From Saccharibacillus brassicae (GTDB lineage: Bacteria; Bacillota; Bacilli; Paenibacillales; Paenibacillaceae): a stretch of 64,000 nucleotides of DNA. Below the pieces are notes generated by a model. It saw only the letters and a list, made by a program, of their open reading frames with translations. It did not search any database and was not told the DNA's origin. Within the stretch, counting starts at the first letter, position 1. The number at the start of each line of letters is the position of its first letter. The translations under genes and the position numbers were made by a program. Location: NCBI RefSeq assembly GCF_006542275.1, contig NZ_CP041217.1:620001-684000 (forward strand). Direction: 5' to 3'. This document shows positions 1 to 9,590 of this stretch, in pieces.

Positions 1-873
1 GGCCGGGAGCCGGCAGGCAAACTGGGCTATATGTGGGAATGCCCGGATCTGTTCGAGCTTGGCGGCGTCCACGTGCTGGCGTTCTCGCCGCAGGGCGTCG
101 CCCCGGACGGCGAATCGTACCTTAATCTGCATCAGGCAGGTTACGTGCTGGGCACGCTGGATTACGGGACCGGCACGCTGGAACACGGCGAATTCCGAAC
201 GCTCGATTACGGCTTCGACTTCTACGCGCCGCAGACGACGCTCGACGATCGCGGACGCCGCATTCTGATCGCCTGGATGGCGATGTGGGAAAGCGGCATG
301 CCGGAGCAGGCGCGCGGCTGGGCGGGCGCGATGACGCTGCCGCGCGTGCTGACGCTCGAACACGGGCGGATTGCGGTCCGGCCGGCGCCGGAGCTTGAGT
401 CGCTGCGCGGCGCAGAAACGCGGTACGCGGAAGAGACGATCGCATCCGTGGCCGCGGACGGCCTGCTGCGCGGCCGGGAATTCCCCGGCGTCTCCGGCGA
501 ATGCGTCGAACTGGAAGTCGAATTCGAGGCGGGCACGGCGCCTGTGTTCGGCATTGCGCTGCGAATCGGCGAAGACCGCGGCGAGCACACGGTGCTGGCG
601 TACGCCCGGGACGAGGAGCGGTTGATCCTCGATCGGGAGCGCTCCGGCGCCGGGCCCGGCGGGGTACGCCGGGCGCCGCTTGCGCTGCGGGAGGAACGCC
701 TGCGGCTGCGGATCTTCGTCGACCGGTCTTCGGTCGAGGTGTTTGCCGGGGACGGCGAGCTGACGATGACGGCCCGGATCTACCCCGATGCCGCTTCGAC
801 CGGCATCGCGTTTTTCGCCGAGGGCGGCGAGGCGAAAATCTTGTCGCTGCGGTGCTGGCCGCTGGACCGCTAA
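1..873 (+). CDS. GH32 beta-fructofuranosidase (sucrose/fructan hydrolase), C-terminal part
   Basis: The open frame runs in from the left edge, so only the last 290 residues are visible. Near the start is the ECPD motif typical of GH32 enzymes (acid/base glutamate region), followed by DFYAPQT and WMAMWE, which fit the end of the five-bladed propeller. The rest, with the RIFVDRSSVEVFAG stretch, is the beta-sandwich typical of GH32 C-termini. The family hydrolyses sucrose, sucrose-6-phosphate or fructans; which substrate applies cannot be told without the N-terminus and its neighbours. The frame ends 64 bp before a strong hairpin terminator. Confidence 0.9.
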   Translation, partial: GREPAGKLGYMWECPDLFELGGVHVLAFSPQGVAPDGESYLNLHQAGYVLGTLDYGTGTLEHGEFRTLDYGFDFYAPQTTLDDRGRRILIAWMAMWESGMPEQARGWAGAMTLPRVLTLEHGRIAVRPAPELESLRGAETRYAEETIASVAADGLLRGREFPGVSGECVELEVEFEAGTAPVFGIALRIGEDRGEHTVLAYARDEERLILDRERSGAGPGGVRRAPLALREERLRLRIFVDRSSVEVFAGDGELTMTARIYPDAASTGIAFFAEGGEAKILSLRCWPLDR

Positions 874-937
874 GGGAACGCCAAAGCGCCGGTCCCGCTT
901 GGCGGCGCGGGAGAGCCGGCTCTCCCGGACTTGTCGC

Positions 938-987
938 AGACGAAAAAGGCGCGCGGAACTCCCGCGTGCCTTTTCCGTCTGTTTTTT
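938..987 (+). terminator. Rho-independent terminator after the GH32 gene
   Basis: A long hairpin (AGACG-AAAAGGC-CGCGG arm against its complement, AACT loop) is followed by GTTTTTT. A second perfect 20-bp palindrome lies just before it at 908-927. Confidence 0.85.
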
Positions 988-1032
988 AACCGCTCGCCTG
1001 GGCCCGTCTGCCCGGTTCTGCCTACGGATGCT

Positions 1033-1620
1033 TTACGCCGGGCGCTCGCCGACTGGAATCTCGCGGATAATCCGCGCCGGATTGCCGCCGACGATCACAT
1101 TCGCCGGCACGTCCTTCGTTACGACGGCTCCCGACGCGATGACCGCGTTGTCCCCGATCGTAACGCCGGGATTGATCACCGCGCGGCCTCCGATCCAGAC
1201 GTTATGCCCGATCGTGATCGGCTTGCCCAGCTCCGGTCCCGCGATCCGCTCGTACGGATCGATCGGATGGGTCGCCGTGTACAGGCTGACCCCCGGCGCG
1301 AGCATGCAGTTGTCTCCGATACGGACCTCGCACACGTCGAGAATGGTGCAGTCGAAGTTGGCGTAGAAATTTTCGCCGACGTGAATGTTGGACCCGTAAT
1401 CGACGCGCAGATTGGGCTCAATACCGAAATTGGCGCCTGTCGAACCGAATAGTTCGCGGATGATTTCGGCTCGAAGCGCTTCTTCTTCCTCGGTTGTCGC
1501 GTTATACTGCCGCACGAGCCGGCGGGCGCGATTGCGTTCGTTCGTCAGTTCCTCGTCCCAGGCTTTGTACAGTTCTCCCGCCAGCATTTTTTGTTTTTCC
1601 GTACGCTGCGTCATCTTCAT
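1033..1620 (-). CDS. Sugar O-acetyltransferase (maltose/galactoside acetyltransferase family)
   Basis: This 195-residue protein has the N-terminal maltose acetyltransferase helical segment ([15 protein letters not shown]) followed by a left-handed beta-helix built of hexapeptide repeats. Motifs such as [14 protein letters not shown] and GHNVWIGG are typical of LacA/Maa enzymes, which transfer acetyl from acetyl-CoA to sugars in the cytoplasm, and the THPID region holds the catalytic histidine. A GGAAAGGA ribosome site precedes the ATG; a second ATG two codons in is possible. It lies 24 bp downstream of the ROK regulator gene and is probably co-transcribed with it. The physiological sugar is unknown. 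Confidence 0.9.
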   Translation of the reverse strand: MKMTQRTEKQKMLAGELYKAWDEELTNERNRARRLVRQYNATTEEEEALRAEIIRELFGSTGANFGIEPNLRVDYGSNIHVGENFYANFDCTILDVCEVRIGDNCMLAPGVSLYTATHPIDPYERIAGPELGKPITIGHNVWIGGRAVINPGVTIGDNAVIASGAVVTKDVPANVIVGGNPARIIREIPVGERPA

Positions 1621-1644
1621 ACTTCCTTTCCGCTTTCCGTGATC

Positions 1645-2676
1645 TTAATGTTTGTTTTCTACCAACTTGAACGAATACGACAGACTCTCCAGCGTCATCG
1701 CGATCAGTCCCTGCATATACGGCTCTTCCGGCGTTTTCACAAACGTCAGCTCCGGCATATGTTCGGCCGGAATGACGGTCAGGCAGAGTTCCCGGATCGC
1801 CGGCATATCCGCCGCGTCGACCTGATCGCCCATCAAGGCGATCAGCCGCGGATTCACGATCGCCGCCAGACTCGCCACGGCATGCGCGGCAAGCGGCACG
1901 AACGTTTCTTTGACGTTCAAGCGTTCAAACTGTTCGTCGCGCGACATGCCGAACGGCAGAAACGAGACTTCCCCCGCGAAACGACTCGCGCCGCGGTGAA
2001 TCCGTCCGTCGATCATCAAGCCCGCGCCGGGAAAACAACCCGGTACGAAGATCATCGCCGCAGCCGTTTCCGGTTCTGCCCACGGCTGCTGCCCGTACAG
2101 ACCGTACACGGTCAAATTCATATCATTTTCCACCGTGACTTTGACGCCGTATTTCTGTTCGATGCGCTGCCCTAACGGAACGCCGATCAGTTCGGCCGCG
2201 TCGCAGATATTGATCACGCCTTCGTGCACCAACCCGGGGATGCCGATGCCTACCGCTTTGATCTGGGCGTACCGCGACAGCAGCGCGCCGATGAGCGTAT
2301 CGATAGCCGCTTCGTCGAGCGCGTCCACTTCTTCGGCGCGGCGTTCCAGAATGCGGCCGAACGAATCGGCGACCGCGTAGAGAAGCGTCGGTTTTTCTTT
2401 TTCATACATCGCACAGATACAGGCCGCATGCGTATGATCCGCGTTATAAACGTAGCGGCGCGCCCGGCGTCCTCCACTCGACTGTTCCGGTTCGTCTTCC
2501 AGCGCTTCCCCGCTCTCCAGCATCTCGCCCAGCAGCGTGCCGCAGGTAGCTATGCTCAGCCCGGTTATCTGCGCGATCTGCGTCTTGGTGCCGGACCCCG
2601 CATTCCGCAGCGCCTGACGAACAGCTTCTTCGTTCATTTTCTTGACCTTGATCGAACTGTGCGCAGCAGGCTGCAT
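1645..2676 (-). CDS. ROK-family transcriptional regulator
   Basis: The protein has 343 residues. An N-terminal winged-helix region (TKTQIAQITGLSIATCGTLL, about residues 30-50) precedes a ROK domain with AVGIGIPGLVHEGVI and an ENDMN segment. This fits NagC/XylR-type sugar-responsive repressors rather than a sugar kinase. The zinc-binding cysteine cluster of many ROK proteins is not obvious. A strong AAAGGAGG site precedes the ATG. The acetyltransferase follows 24 bp downstream, so the regulator may control a small sugar-related operon; the effector is unknown. Confidence 0.88.
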   Translation of the reverse strand: MQPAAHSSIKVKKMNEEAVRQALRNAGSGTKTQIAQITGLSIATCGTLLGEMLESGEALEDEPEQSSGGRRARRYVYNADHTHAACICAMYEKEKPTLLYAVADSFGRILERRAEEVDALDEAAIDTLIGALLSRYAQIKAVGIGIPGLVHEGVINICDAAELIGVPLGQRIEQKYGVKVTVENDMNLTVYGLYGQQPWAEPETAAAMIFVPGCFPGAGLMIDGRIHRGASRFAGEVSFLPFGMSRDEQFERLNVKETFVPLAAHAVASLAAIVNPRLIALMGDQVDAADMPAIRELCLTVIPAEHMPELTFVKTPEEPYMQGLIAMTLESLSYSFKLVENKH

Positions 2677-3247
2677 GAAGAGTCCTCCTTTGCTGAATGC
2701 AACTTTTGATAATACTTGTCGAAAGTAGAATCATAAGTATCAGTATACGCGTTCTAGGTTGCGGCGTCTATTATTAGAGAAAGTTCTTTTAGGGCGGGCA
2801 TTCGATACCTTTTCGCTTGCTTCTGCAGAATTTTGAAAAAGAATGAACCCTGTACTGAGAGTACGGATGCGGCAGACCGACGATATCCGGCATTCATGCT
2901 GGACATCTACCTGTAATCTTCGTATGATGTTCCCATCTTTGATTCGCCAAGGGCGAATCGGCCGTATCCGGACGGCGATTGATCCGCCCTTCTTTTCCTG
3001 TATCCGAATGATCATCGGCCTCCTCCTTGCGGGGAGGCTTTTTCGTCGCGGCCTCTGCCCGCTTCCGTTTTGAACGGATCAAAAAGCCGGTACCCGTCCC
3101 TTTTCGGAACGAATACCGGCCTATCCGGGCTTGTATTCAAGTGCTCAAGCGAGCGGAGCGGCTTAGGCAATTCGGCCTGAAGCACATACGGCATGGAGGC
3201 TAGGCGTCCGTATGCGTCCCTATACCGCCCCCCGTTTTCCATTTCGC
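2677..3247. other. Gene-free interval with two facing hairpins
   Basis: This 571-bp interval lies between the ROK gene and the stalk-domain gene. Open frames here lack ribosome sites and resemble nothing known. It holds a plus-strand terminator-like hairpin (3018-3043, GCCTCC/GGAGGC plus TTTTT) with no gene before it, and a minus-strand terminator (3081-3120). The 80 bp next to the ROK gene are AT-rich and probably hold its promoter, but no clear -35/-10 pair was found. Confidence 0.5.
3081..3120 (-). terminator. Terminator downstream of the stalk-domain gene
   Basis: Read on the minus strand, GCCGGTA and TACCGGC arms form a hairpin followed by TTTTT. It lies about 130 bp past the stop of the gene at 3248-4423. 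Confidence 0.65.
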
Positions 3248-4423
3248 TTACGACGGCTTCAACGTATAACTGACTTTGAATTCGCGGCCGAACTGGTCCG
3301 GTCCGGAAGCAATCTTTTTATACGTGAAATCCAGCCGATTGCCTTCCTGCTTCACGAAGCGGAGTCTGGACTGCAGCAGCACCCGTTCGCCGACGTCTGT
3401 CGTCACTTCGTCCCATTCCGCCCGCTCACTTTGTCCGAGCAGCGTTTTGTACAGCAGCGACGAGCGGCCCGTGTTCAGGTCGATCACGGTCGGCTGAAGC
3501 GTGTCGAACGCTCGCACGAGCAAATAATCGGCCGTGACCGATTCGACGATAAAAGGTCCGGTCTGCTTCGTCAGCTTCGCCAGATCGTAATCCGCCGCGG
3601 CCCGGCCGCCGGCGCCCACGACCTGCACCGTCCGGCCGTCGCTTACGTAGGCGCGCTGTGCCGGGAGCGTTTTCGGTCCGAAGACGTCGGTGTTGTACAT
3701 GCCGGAATACCGATAATGCGCCTGCTTCGTCACTTTCCCTTTTTGCACGACGAACTGGAACCGGTTATGCACCGTCTGCGACGAAGCGACGTATTCCCGT
3801 CCGACCGAGAGCAGGTAGGAACCGCTGCCCAGCGCCCGCACGTCGACCGTTCCCCAATCGAGCCCCGAGACGTTGGCGCCTGCGAGCTTTTTCGGAGCGC
3901 CGGCTTCCAGCGAATAGACATCTCCCTTGGCAAAAGACACCCAGACCGTCTGTCCGCCTTCCGAGTGGATCACGTACCGGCCGGGGTCGCTCAGCGTCAC
4001 CGTTTTGGCTTCGGCTTTCCAGCCGCTTTTGCTTTTGAGAGCCGATGCAAGCGCTTGAACCGGCACGTATACCTGTCCGTTCTCGACAAACGCCGCGGCT
4101 CCGATTTTGACGCGTTTTCCGTCGATGTCCGCTTCCGCCCGGCCCAGCGTCATCTTCAGCATCGTATCCGGGCGCAGCAGCGTGACGAGTTTCGAACCAC
4201 GGTTGTAGTCGACCCGGAAGCCGAGCCGCTCCGACGCCGCCTGGACCGCTATGTAAGTCCGTCCGCCGCGGATCTCCACTTCTCCGCCCTGCGCCGTTCC
4301 TCCGTTGATCGACAGCGACGGTGCCGCCTGCGACGCCGCTTCGACTTCGACCGGCAGCAGCGGCGAGATCAGCAGGCTGCCTGCCAACAGTCCCACGATC
4401 CATTTATACGCTTTGTTTTTCAT
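3248..4423 (-). CDS. Secreted protein with copper-amine-oxidase-N-type (stalk) domain
   Basis: The protein has 391 residues. The start was moved inward from the longest frame to the ATG at 4423, preceded by GGAGGG; this begins a clear signal peptide (basic MKNKAYK, a hydrophobic stretch, then VEAAS cleavage). Residues from about 35 to 145 carry repeats such as RTYIAVQAASERLGF and QVYVPVQALASALKS. These are characteristic of the copper amine oxidase N-terminal/stalk domain common in Paenibacillus envelope proteins. The remaining 250 residues look beta-rich and are not recognised. It is probably exported or wall-associated; no enzymatic role can be claimed. Confidence 0.75.
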   Translation of the reverse strand: MKNKAYKWIVGLLAGSLLISPLLPVEVEAASQAAPSLSINGGTAQGGEVEIRGGRTYIAVQAASERLGFRVDYNRGSKLVTLLRPDTMLKMTLGRAEADIDGKRVKIGAAAFVENGQVYVPVQALASALKSKSGWKAEAKTVTLSDPGRYVIHSEGGQTVWVSFAKGDVYSLEAGAPKKLAGANVSGLDWGTVDVRALGSGSYLLSVGREYVASSQTVHNRFQFVVQKGKVTKQAHYRYSGMYNTDVFGPKTLPAQRAYVSDGRTVQVVGAGGRAAADYDLAKLTKQTGPFIVESVTADYLLVRAFDTLQPTVIDLNTGRSSLLYKTLLGQSERAEWDEVTTDVGERVLLQSRLRFVKQEGNRLDFTYKKIASGPDQFGREFKVSYTLKPS

Positions 4424-4636
4424 CCCAAAATCCCTCCGATTTCTCATTTCACTTGTTTGTCTCTCTTGCACACATCCCTAAGACGCACGAAGAGGCGCAA
4501 AAGTTTACAAATGAGCGCATGAGCGCACCTTTTTTTGGAAAAGGTTTGTCGAGTCGCGAGGGGGTTTTTTCGGGTAATGGTGTCGGGTAAGGTTGTCCAT
4601 CCGAGGCAGCCGCTATTCGAAAGGAGCTGGACATCA

Positions 4637-5743
4637 ATGAGCGAAAAAGTATTTATTAGCCCCGGCAAATACGTACAGGGCAAAGACGTCGTAGACAAAG
4701 CGGGCGAATATGCCAAATCGTTGGGCCGATCGGCGCTCGTCATCGCGGACAAAATCGTCTGGCCGATCGCCGGCGACCGCGTCGCGAACAGTCTTGAAGC
4801 AGCCGGCATTTCGACCAAGCGGGCCGAATTCCAGGGCGAAGCTTCGCGCGGCGAGATCAAGCGGATCGCCGAACTCGGCGAAGGCGTCGATCTCGTCGTC
4901 GGCGTAGGCGGCGGCAAAACGCTCGATACGGCCAAAGCGGTCAACGACGTGCTCGGCGCCGCCTGCGTGATCGTGCCGACGACCGCTTCCACCGACGCAC
5001 CGACCAGCGCTCTGTCCGTGCTGTATACCGACGAAGGCGCTTTTGACGCCTATTCGTTCTATAAGAAAAATCCCGACCTGATCCTCGTCGATACGCGGGT
5101 CATCGCCGGCGCTCCGCCGCTGTTCCTCACTTCGGGCATCGCCGACGCGCTCGCCACGTGGGTGGAATGCCGTGCCGTTATCGAAGCGAGAGCGACCACG
5201 ATGGCCGGCGGCCTGACGACGCTCGCGGCGGAAGCGATCGCGCGCAAATGCGAAGAGACGCTGTTCGACTACGGGCTGCTCGCCTACGAGTCGGTCAAAC
5301 GCAAAGTCGTGACGCCGGCGCTGGACGCGGTCATCGAAGCGAACACGCTTCTCAGCGGACTCGGCTTCGAAAGCGGCGGACTCGCCGGCGCGCACGCAAT
5401 CCACAACGGCTTCACCGTGCTCGAAGGCGATATCCACCATATGACGCACGGCCAGAAAGTGACATTCGGCACGCTCGTACAGCTCGCGCTCGAACGCCGT
5501 TCGCTGCAGGAAATCGAACGTTATATCGATTTCTATCTCAAGCTCGACCTGCCGGTCACGCTCGAAGATCTGCACCTCAAAGACGTGTCGAACGAAGATC
5601 TGTACCGCGTCGCCGAAGCTGCCACGAAGGAAGGCGAGACGGCGCACAACCTGCCGTTCCCGGTCACCGCGGGCGACGTGCTCGATGCCATCCTCGCGGC
5701 CGATCAATATTCGCTCGCTTACAAAGCGAAGATCGGACGCTGA
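4637..5743 (+). CDS. gldA: Glycerol dehydrogenase (NAD-dependent, iron/zinc alcohol dehydrogenase family)
   Basis: This 368-residue cytoplasmic enzyme oxidises glycerol to dihydroxyacetone with NAD. It shows the [12 protein letters not shown] nucleotide loop (about residues 89-100), the [11 protein letters not shown] stretch, and metal-ligand regions around [12 protein letters not shown] and the HAIHNGF histidines. The length equals that of typical GldA. The start was set at the ATG at 4637 behind AAAGGAGC; the open frame continues upstream without support. A strong terminator follows 33 bp after the stop, so the gene is probably monocistronic. Confidence 0.92.
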   Translation: MSEKVFISPGKYVQGKDVVDKAGEYAKSLGRSALVIADKIVWPIAGDRVANSLEAAGISTKRAEFQGEASRGEIKRIAELGEGVDLVVGVGGGKTLDTAKAVNDVLGAACVIVPTTASTDAPTSALSVLYTDEGAFDAYSFYKKNPDLILVDTRVIAGAPPLFLTSGIADALATWVECRAVIEARATTMAGGLTTLAAEAIARKCEETLFDYGLLAYESVKRKVVTPALDAVIEANTLLSGLGFESGGLAGAHAIHNGFTVLEGDIHHMTHGQKVTFGTLVQLALERRSLQEIERYIDFYLKLDLPVTLEDLHLKDVSNEDLYRVAEAATKEGETAHNLPFPVTAGDVLDAILAADQYSLAYKAKIGR

Positions 5744-5776
5744 CGCACCGGATGCTCCGTATTCGCATCAACGCCA

Positions 5777-5807
5777 AAGACCGCTCCCCGTGGGGAGCGG
5801 TCTTTTT
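5777..5807 (+). terminator. Terminator after gldA
   Basis: GACCGCTCCCC and its complement form a near-perfect hairpin ending in TCTTTTT. It sits between convergent gldA and the GGDEF-EAL gene. Confidence 0.9.
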
Positions 5808-5847
5808 GGGCCGGACAGAGCCGGAATTGCGCGGCAGCAGACAAGCC

Positions 5848-8166
5848 TCAGTCCGCCCCCGTCGTCAGCGGATAGCCTTTGAGCCTCAGCCGCTGCTCCA
5901 GCGCTTCCGCCGGCAGCGGACGGCTGAGGTAGTAGCCCTGCACTTCGTCGCAGCCTGCCGCGCGCAGGAATTGGAGCTGGTTCTCCGTCTCCACGCCTTC
6001 GGCCAGCACTTCCATGTTCAGGCTGCGGCCGATCGCGATGATCGCCCGCACCATGTCTCCGCGCTCGGCTTCGACGTCGATACCGTCGACGAAAAAGCGG
6101 TCGATCTTGAGCAGATGCGGCTCGAACGTGCGCAGGTATTTCAGCGAAGCATAGCCTGTGCCGAAATCGTCGATCGCGAGCTTGATGCCCCATTGACGCA
6201 GCAGACGCAGCTGGGAAGACACTTTCTCCACATCCCGGATCGCAAGCGACTCGGTCACTTCAAGCGTGATCTGCCGGGCGTCTACGCCTGTCTCGCGCAG
6301 CGTGTGCAGTATTTTTTCCACGAACAATTCGTCCTGGAACTGGTACGGCGAGACGTTGATGCTCATGCGCAGCGAACCGAAGCCCGCTTCGGCCCAGGAC
6401 ACCTGCTGCCGGCAGGCCGTCTTCATCACCCATTCGCCGATCGCGATGATCATGCCCGTCTCTTCCGCCACCGGAATAAACTCGACCGGGGACACGCTGC
6501 CCAGCACCGGATGGTTCCAGCGGATCAGCGCTTCGACCCCCACGATGCCGCAGTGCTGGATATTTTGCTGAAGCTGGTAATGCAGCGAGATTTCGCCGCG
6601 TTCGATCGCGCCGCGCAGTTCGTTTTCCAGCTCGACTTTGTACGCCAGCCGTTCGCCGAAGCACGGTTCGAAAAACAGACTCTTTTGGTGCCGGTTTTTC
6701 TTCGCTTCGTGCATGGCCATGTCCGCGCTGCGCATCAGCTCGTCCGCCGTCGAGCCGTCGCGGGGATACAGCGCCACGCCGATGCTGGCCGACACGTAGA
6801 GCATCGTCCCGTTCAGCGCGAGCGGCTTCTTGAACACTTCTTCGATCGCGGCGATCGTCCGGTACGCTTCCACTTCGCCTTCCAGCGGATCGACGAGCAC
6901 GGTGAATTCGTCGCCGCCCTGGCGGGCCAGCAGGCGGGAAGATGGAATATATTCGCGCAGCCGATCCGCCACGACCTGCAGCAGCAGGTCGCCGACCGTA
7001 TGGCCCATACTGTCATTGACGTGCTTGAAGCGATCCAGATCGAAGAACAGCAGCGCCAACTGTCCGCTTTCCCGTTCGGCCCGCTCTACCGCTTCGTTCA
7101 GCTCGGCATCGAATTTGCGGCGGTTGGGCAGTCCGGTCAGCGGGTCGTGGCTCGCTTCGTGCTCTTTGATCTCCACGGTGTGGGTCAGGCGGTTGAGCAA
7201 ATAATCGTTCTCGACAAAAGTCAGGATCAACCGGGCGATAATGAGCAGCACCGCAAACGCGCTGCCCATGACCATGACGTTGAATTCGGCCAGTTCGTCC
7301 AGAATGATCGCAAACAGCGCCACGAGGCTGACGTAAGGCAGCAGCCGGCGCAGCCAGCCCAAGCGGCTTGCGAGCAGCGCCGACATCCGGCGCGGTCTTC
7401 TCGTCTGCCGTCCGGTGAGCGATTCGAGCCCGGCCGACGTCAGCAGCAGGGTCGAAGCGGTCCACGTCGCGTCGACCGGGCTGCCGAGCCAATACATCCC
7501 GTGCAGCTGCATGTACAGATACGTCGAATCGCCGAGCGCAAGCAGCAGCACCCCGGCCAAAAACATCGCATCCGTGCGGCTGCTTCCCATCGATTGGTTG
7601 GCGAACAGCAGCAGGCTGAGCAGAAACAAAATGCCGAGATCCATAATCGGATAGCACAGGTTCAAAAAGGCCGGCAGCCAATGCTCCTGCTGCATCGACG
7701 TATGAAACAGCGGCGCGATAATGAGGCTCCAGCTGAATACGGCCGTCGTCGACATGAAGATCGACGCATCCAGGAAATACTGCATCAGGCGCAAACTTTT
7801 GAGCCGCTGATGAACGAGAACGAGCAGGCCGACGAACAGAAAAACTCCCTGCGCCGCCCAAAACAGATCGGTGATCCCGGGCGAAGGCAGCGTCATCCGG
7901 TCGAGCAGCGTATCGGCGAGCATCAGCAGCAGCGAAGTCAGGTAACACACGCTGCTGCACAGGACGAAACGCCAAAACAACCGGTTTTTGGACTGGGGAT
8001 GGCGCGTCACCCGCAGCATCAGCAGCGTGCAGGCCAAAATGGGAAAAATATTCAAATGTCCGATCCATGTCAGCGCGGTCTCGTTCTCTCTATAGAGGTT
8101 CGACAAGATGAAATGGAGAACGAGGTATCCCGCAGCTATTGCATAAAAGATTCGTTTGGATTTCAT
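5848..8166 (-). CDS. Membrane GGDEF-EAL cyclic di-GMP turnover protein
   Basis: This 772-residue protein begins with about eight hydrophobic segments (residues 5-320), making an integral membrane sensor of unknown input. A GGDEF domain follows ([10 protein letters not shown] at 341, intact GGDEF at 417-421), then an EAL domain (EALIRW at 545-550, [28 protein letters not shown]). Both catalytic signatures look intact, so it could make or break c-di-GMP. The usual YQPQ of EAL domains reads YQLQ. A GGAGG site precedes the ATG. It stands alone between gldA and the metallophore operon. Confidence 0.92.
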   Translation of the reverse strand: MKSKRIFYAIAAGYLVLHFILSNLYRENETALTWIGHLNIFPILACTLLMLRVTRHPQSKNRLFWRFVLCSSVCYLTSLLLMLADTLLDRMTLPSPGITDLFWAAQGVFLFVGLLVLVHQRLKSLRLMQYFLDASIFMSTTAVFSWSLIIAPLFHTSMQQEHWLPAFLNLCYPIMDLGILFLLSLLLFANQSMGSSRTDAMFLAGVLLLALGDSTYLYMQLHGMYWLGSPVDATWTASTLLLTSAGLESLTGRQTRRPRRMSALLASRLGWLRRLLPYVSLVALFAIILDELAEFNVMVMGSAFAVLLIIARLILTFVENDYLLNRLTHTVEIKEHEASHDPLTGLPNRRKFDAELNEAVERAERESGQLALLFFDLDRFKHVNDSMGHTVGDLLLQVVADRLREYIPSSRLLARQGGDEFTVLVDPLEGEVEAYRTIAAIEEVFKKPLALNGTMLYVSASIGVALYPRDGSTADELMRSADMAMHEAKKNRHQKSLFFEPCFGERLAYKVELENELRGAIERGEISLHYQLQQNIQHCGIVGVEALIRWNHPVLGSVSPVEFIPVAEETGMIIAIGEWVMKTACRQQVSWAEAGFGSLRMSINVSPYQFQDELFVEKILHTLRETGVDARQITLEVTESLAIRDVEKVSSQLRLLRQWGIKLAIDDFGTGYASLKYLRTFEPHLLKIDRFFVDGIDVEAERGDMVRAIIAIGRSLNMEVLAEGVETENQLQFLRAAGCDEVQGYYLSRPLPAEALEQRLRLKGYPLTTGAD

Positions 8167-8285
8167 TTTTGCGGCCTCCGGGGCGATAATAAAGATATTC
8201 CTTATATCGGTAGCCAGCTAACAGTCGCTTAGCCATTTTTACTTTTTATGTAATAAATTATTTCCTGTATCCATTTTTAAGCGTT

Positions 8286-8316
8286 AAAAAAGGCCCGGCA
8301 GCGCTGCCGGGCCTTT
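8286..8316 (-). terminator. Terminator of the Zur-controlled operon
   Basis: A perfect GGCCCGGCAGC/GCTGCCGGGCC hairpin is followed on the minus strand by TTTTTT. It lies 65 bp past the MFS stop and closes the nine-gene unit. Confidence 0.9.
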
Positions 8317-8381
8317 CTGTGTTCGAATGCAAGCCGAAGCTCCTGCCGACCTGTGCTCGCTTTGCGCGGAAAAGGGGTTCG

Positions 8382-9569
8382 TCACCGCACGCGGCTCCGG
8401 TATCCTTTTTCCGCGCCGAGCAGAAGCAGCAGCAGCACGGCGCACGCGCCGTACATGCCGGAGTACGACAGCCGGTCCGCGACCGGCCCCATCGCCAGTC
8501 CGCCGAGCGAAATGCCCAGATCCGCCGAAGCGATAAACAAACCGAGCAGCATGTTGCGGGAAGCTTGCGGAAGCGCAAAAGTGAGGTATGTCGTCAGCGA
8601 AGGATACAGCAGCGCCTGGGCCACTCCCATCAAGGCCGCGGCGGCGTAGAACGCGGCCGGGCCGGCCGATTCGGCGGCGGCCAGCAGCAGAACGGCAATC
8701 CCCGCCAGACCTACGACCCCCTGAACGAAGCGGGGCCGCCAGATGCCGTCCGAAGGAATCCGTTTGCGCAGCGCAAACCGGGCGGCGACGATGACCGCGG
8801 CCTGGATCATCATGTAGAGGCCCGCATTGCCGCAGACGATCTCTGCCGCATACAGCGGAACGAATACCGTCACGGCTCCGAACACGACGGAAGTGCCGAG
8901 CATCAGCAGGGTGCAGAGCGCAAGCGGCGGGATCGTAAATATCTGGCCAAAAGAGTGCCAAACGCTGCCCGGTTCCGCTTGTCCTTCTCCCCCGCTTGCA
9001 GGATTTCCGGGCGAGCGGATCGGCGTTGTGAAGCCGAAGATTCCCGTCCCGACCGCGATTAAGACCATCACCGCGAAAAAGGCGTTCATGTCTCCCCCGT
9101 TCCACAAGGCAAGCGCCAGCACCGGTCCGATAATGCCCGGCATGTACGTGAACAGCGAGTAGAGCGAGATGCCCTGCGACCGCTCTTCGTCGGACAGCGA
9201 ATCGATGATCGCGATTTGCAGCGCCATCGAAAAAAACGCCGTGGCGATTCCCTGCAGCAGACGCGCCGCGAGAAAACCCAAAAGGCCCGTCAGCGGATAG
9301 AGCAGCAGCGCGAAGCCGTTGACCAGCAGCAGCACGCGCAGCACCCGGGACGCTCCGTGACGCTGAATGATTTTTCCCGCCAACGGGCGAAAAAACATGC
9401 AGGTCAGCATGTAAGCGCCCATAATCCAACCGATCGCCGCGTTGCTGGCCCCGATCGCCTCGCTTCTCAGCGGCACGATAACGGCCAGAATCGAGTTGGC
9501 GCTGAAAAACAAAAACGCCAGGCCGTACAGACGGATAAACGTCCAGGAAGTCGCGCGCGAAGACTTCAA
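8382..9569 (-). CDS. MFS exporter, last gene of the putative metallophore operon
   Basis: The 395-residue protein has about 12 hydrophobic segments and major-facilitator loops (SDEERSQGISLYS, FFRPLAGKIIQRHGASRVLR). The start codon is TTG at 9569, preceded by GGAGGG; no in-frame ATG fits better. It begins 21 bp after the PLP-enzyme stop and ends just before the operon terminator. By analogy with the CntE exporter of staphylopine systems it is inferred to export the metallophore made by the upstream genes. The family assignment is secure; the substrate is inference from context. Confidence 0.85.
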   Translation of the reverse strand: MKSSRATSWTFIRLYGLAFLFFSANSILAVIVPLRSEAIGASNAAIGWIMGAYMLTCMFFRPLAGKIIQRHGASRVLRVLLLVNGFALLLYPLTGLLGFLAARLLQGIATAFFSMALQIAIIDSLSDEERSQGISLYSLFTYMPGIIGPVLALALWNGGDMNAFFAVMVLIAVGTGIFGFTTPIRSPGNPASGGEGQAEPGSVWHSFGQIFTIPPLALCTLLMLGTSVVFGAVTVFVPLYAAEIVCGNAGLYMMIQAAVIVAARFALRKRIPSDGIWRPRFVQGVVGLAGIAVLLLAAAESAGPAAFYAAAALMGVAQALLYPSLTTYLTFALPQASRNMLLGLFIASADLGISLGGLAMGPVADRLSYSGMYGACAVLLLLLLGAEKGYRSRVR

Positions 9570-9590
9570 AAGGTCACACCCTCCATTTCG

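Noticed and set aside
2843-3073. Small plus-strand frame upstream of a terminator-like hairpin
   Set aside because: No ribosome site and no recognisable composition; the hairpin alone does not support a gene.
5158-8232. Plus-strand frame of 1024 codons over gldA and the GGDEF-EAL gene
   Set aside because: Runs out of frame through gldA and antisense to an intact GGDEF-EAL protein.
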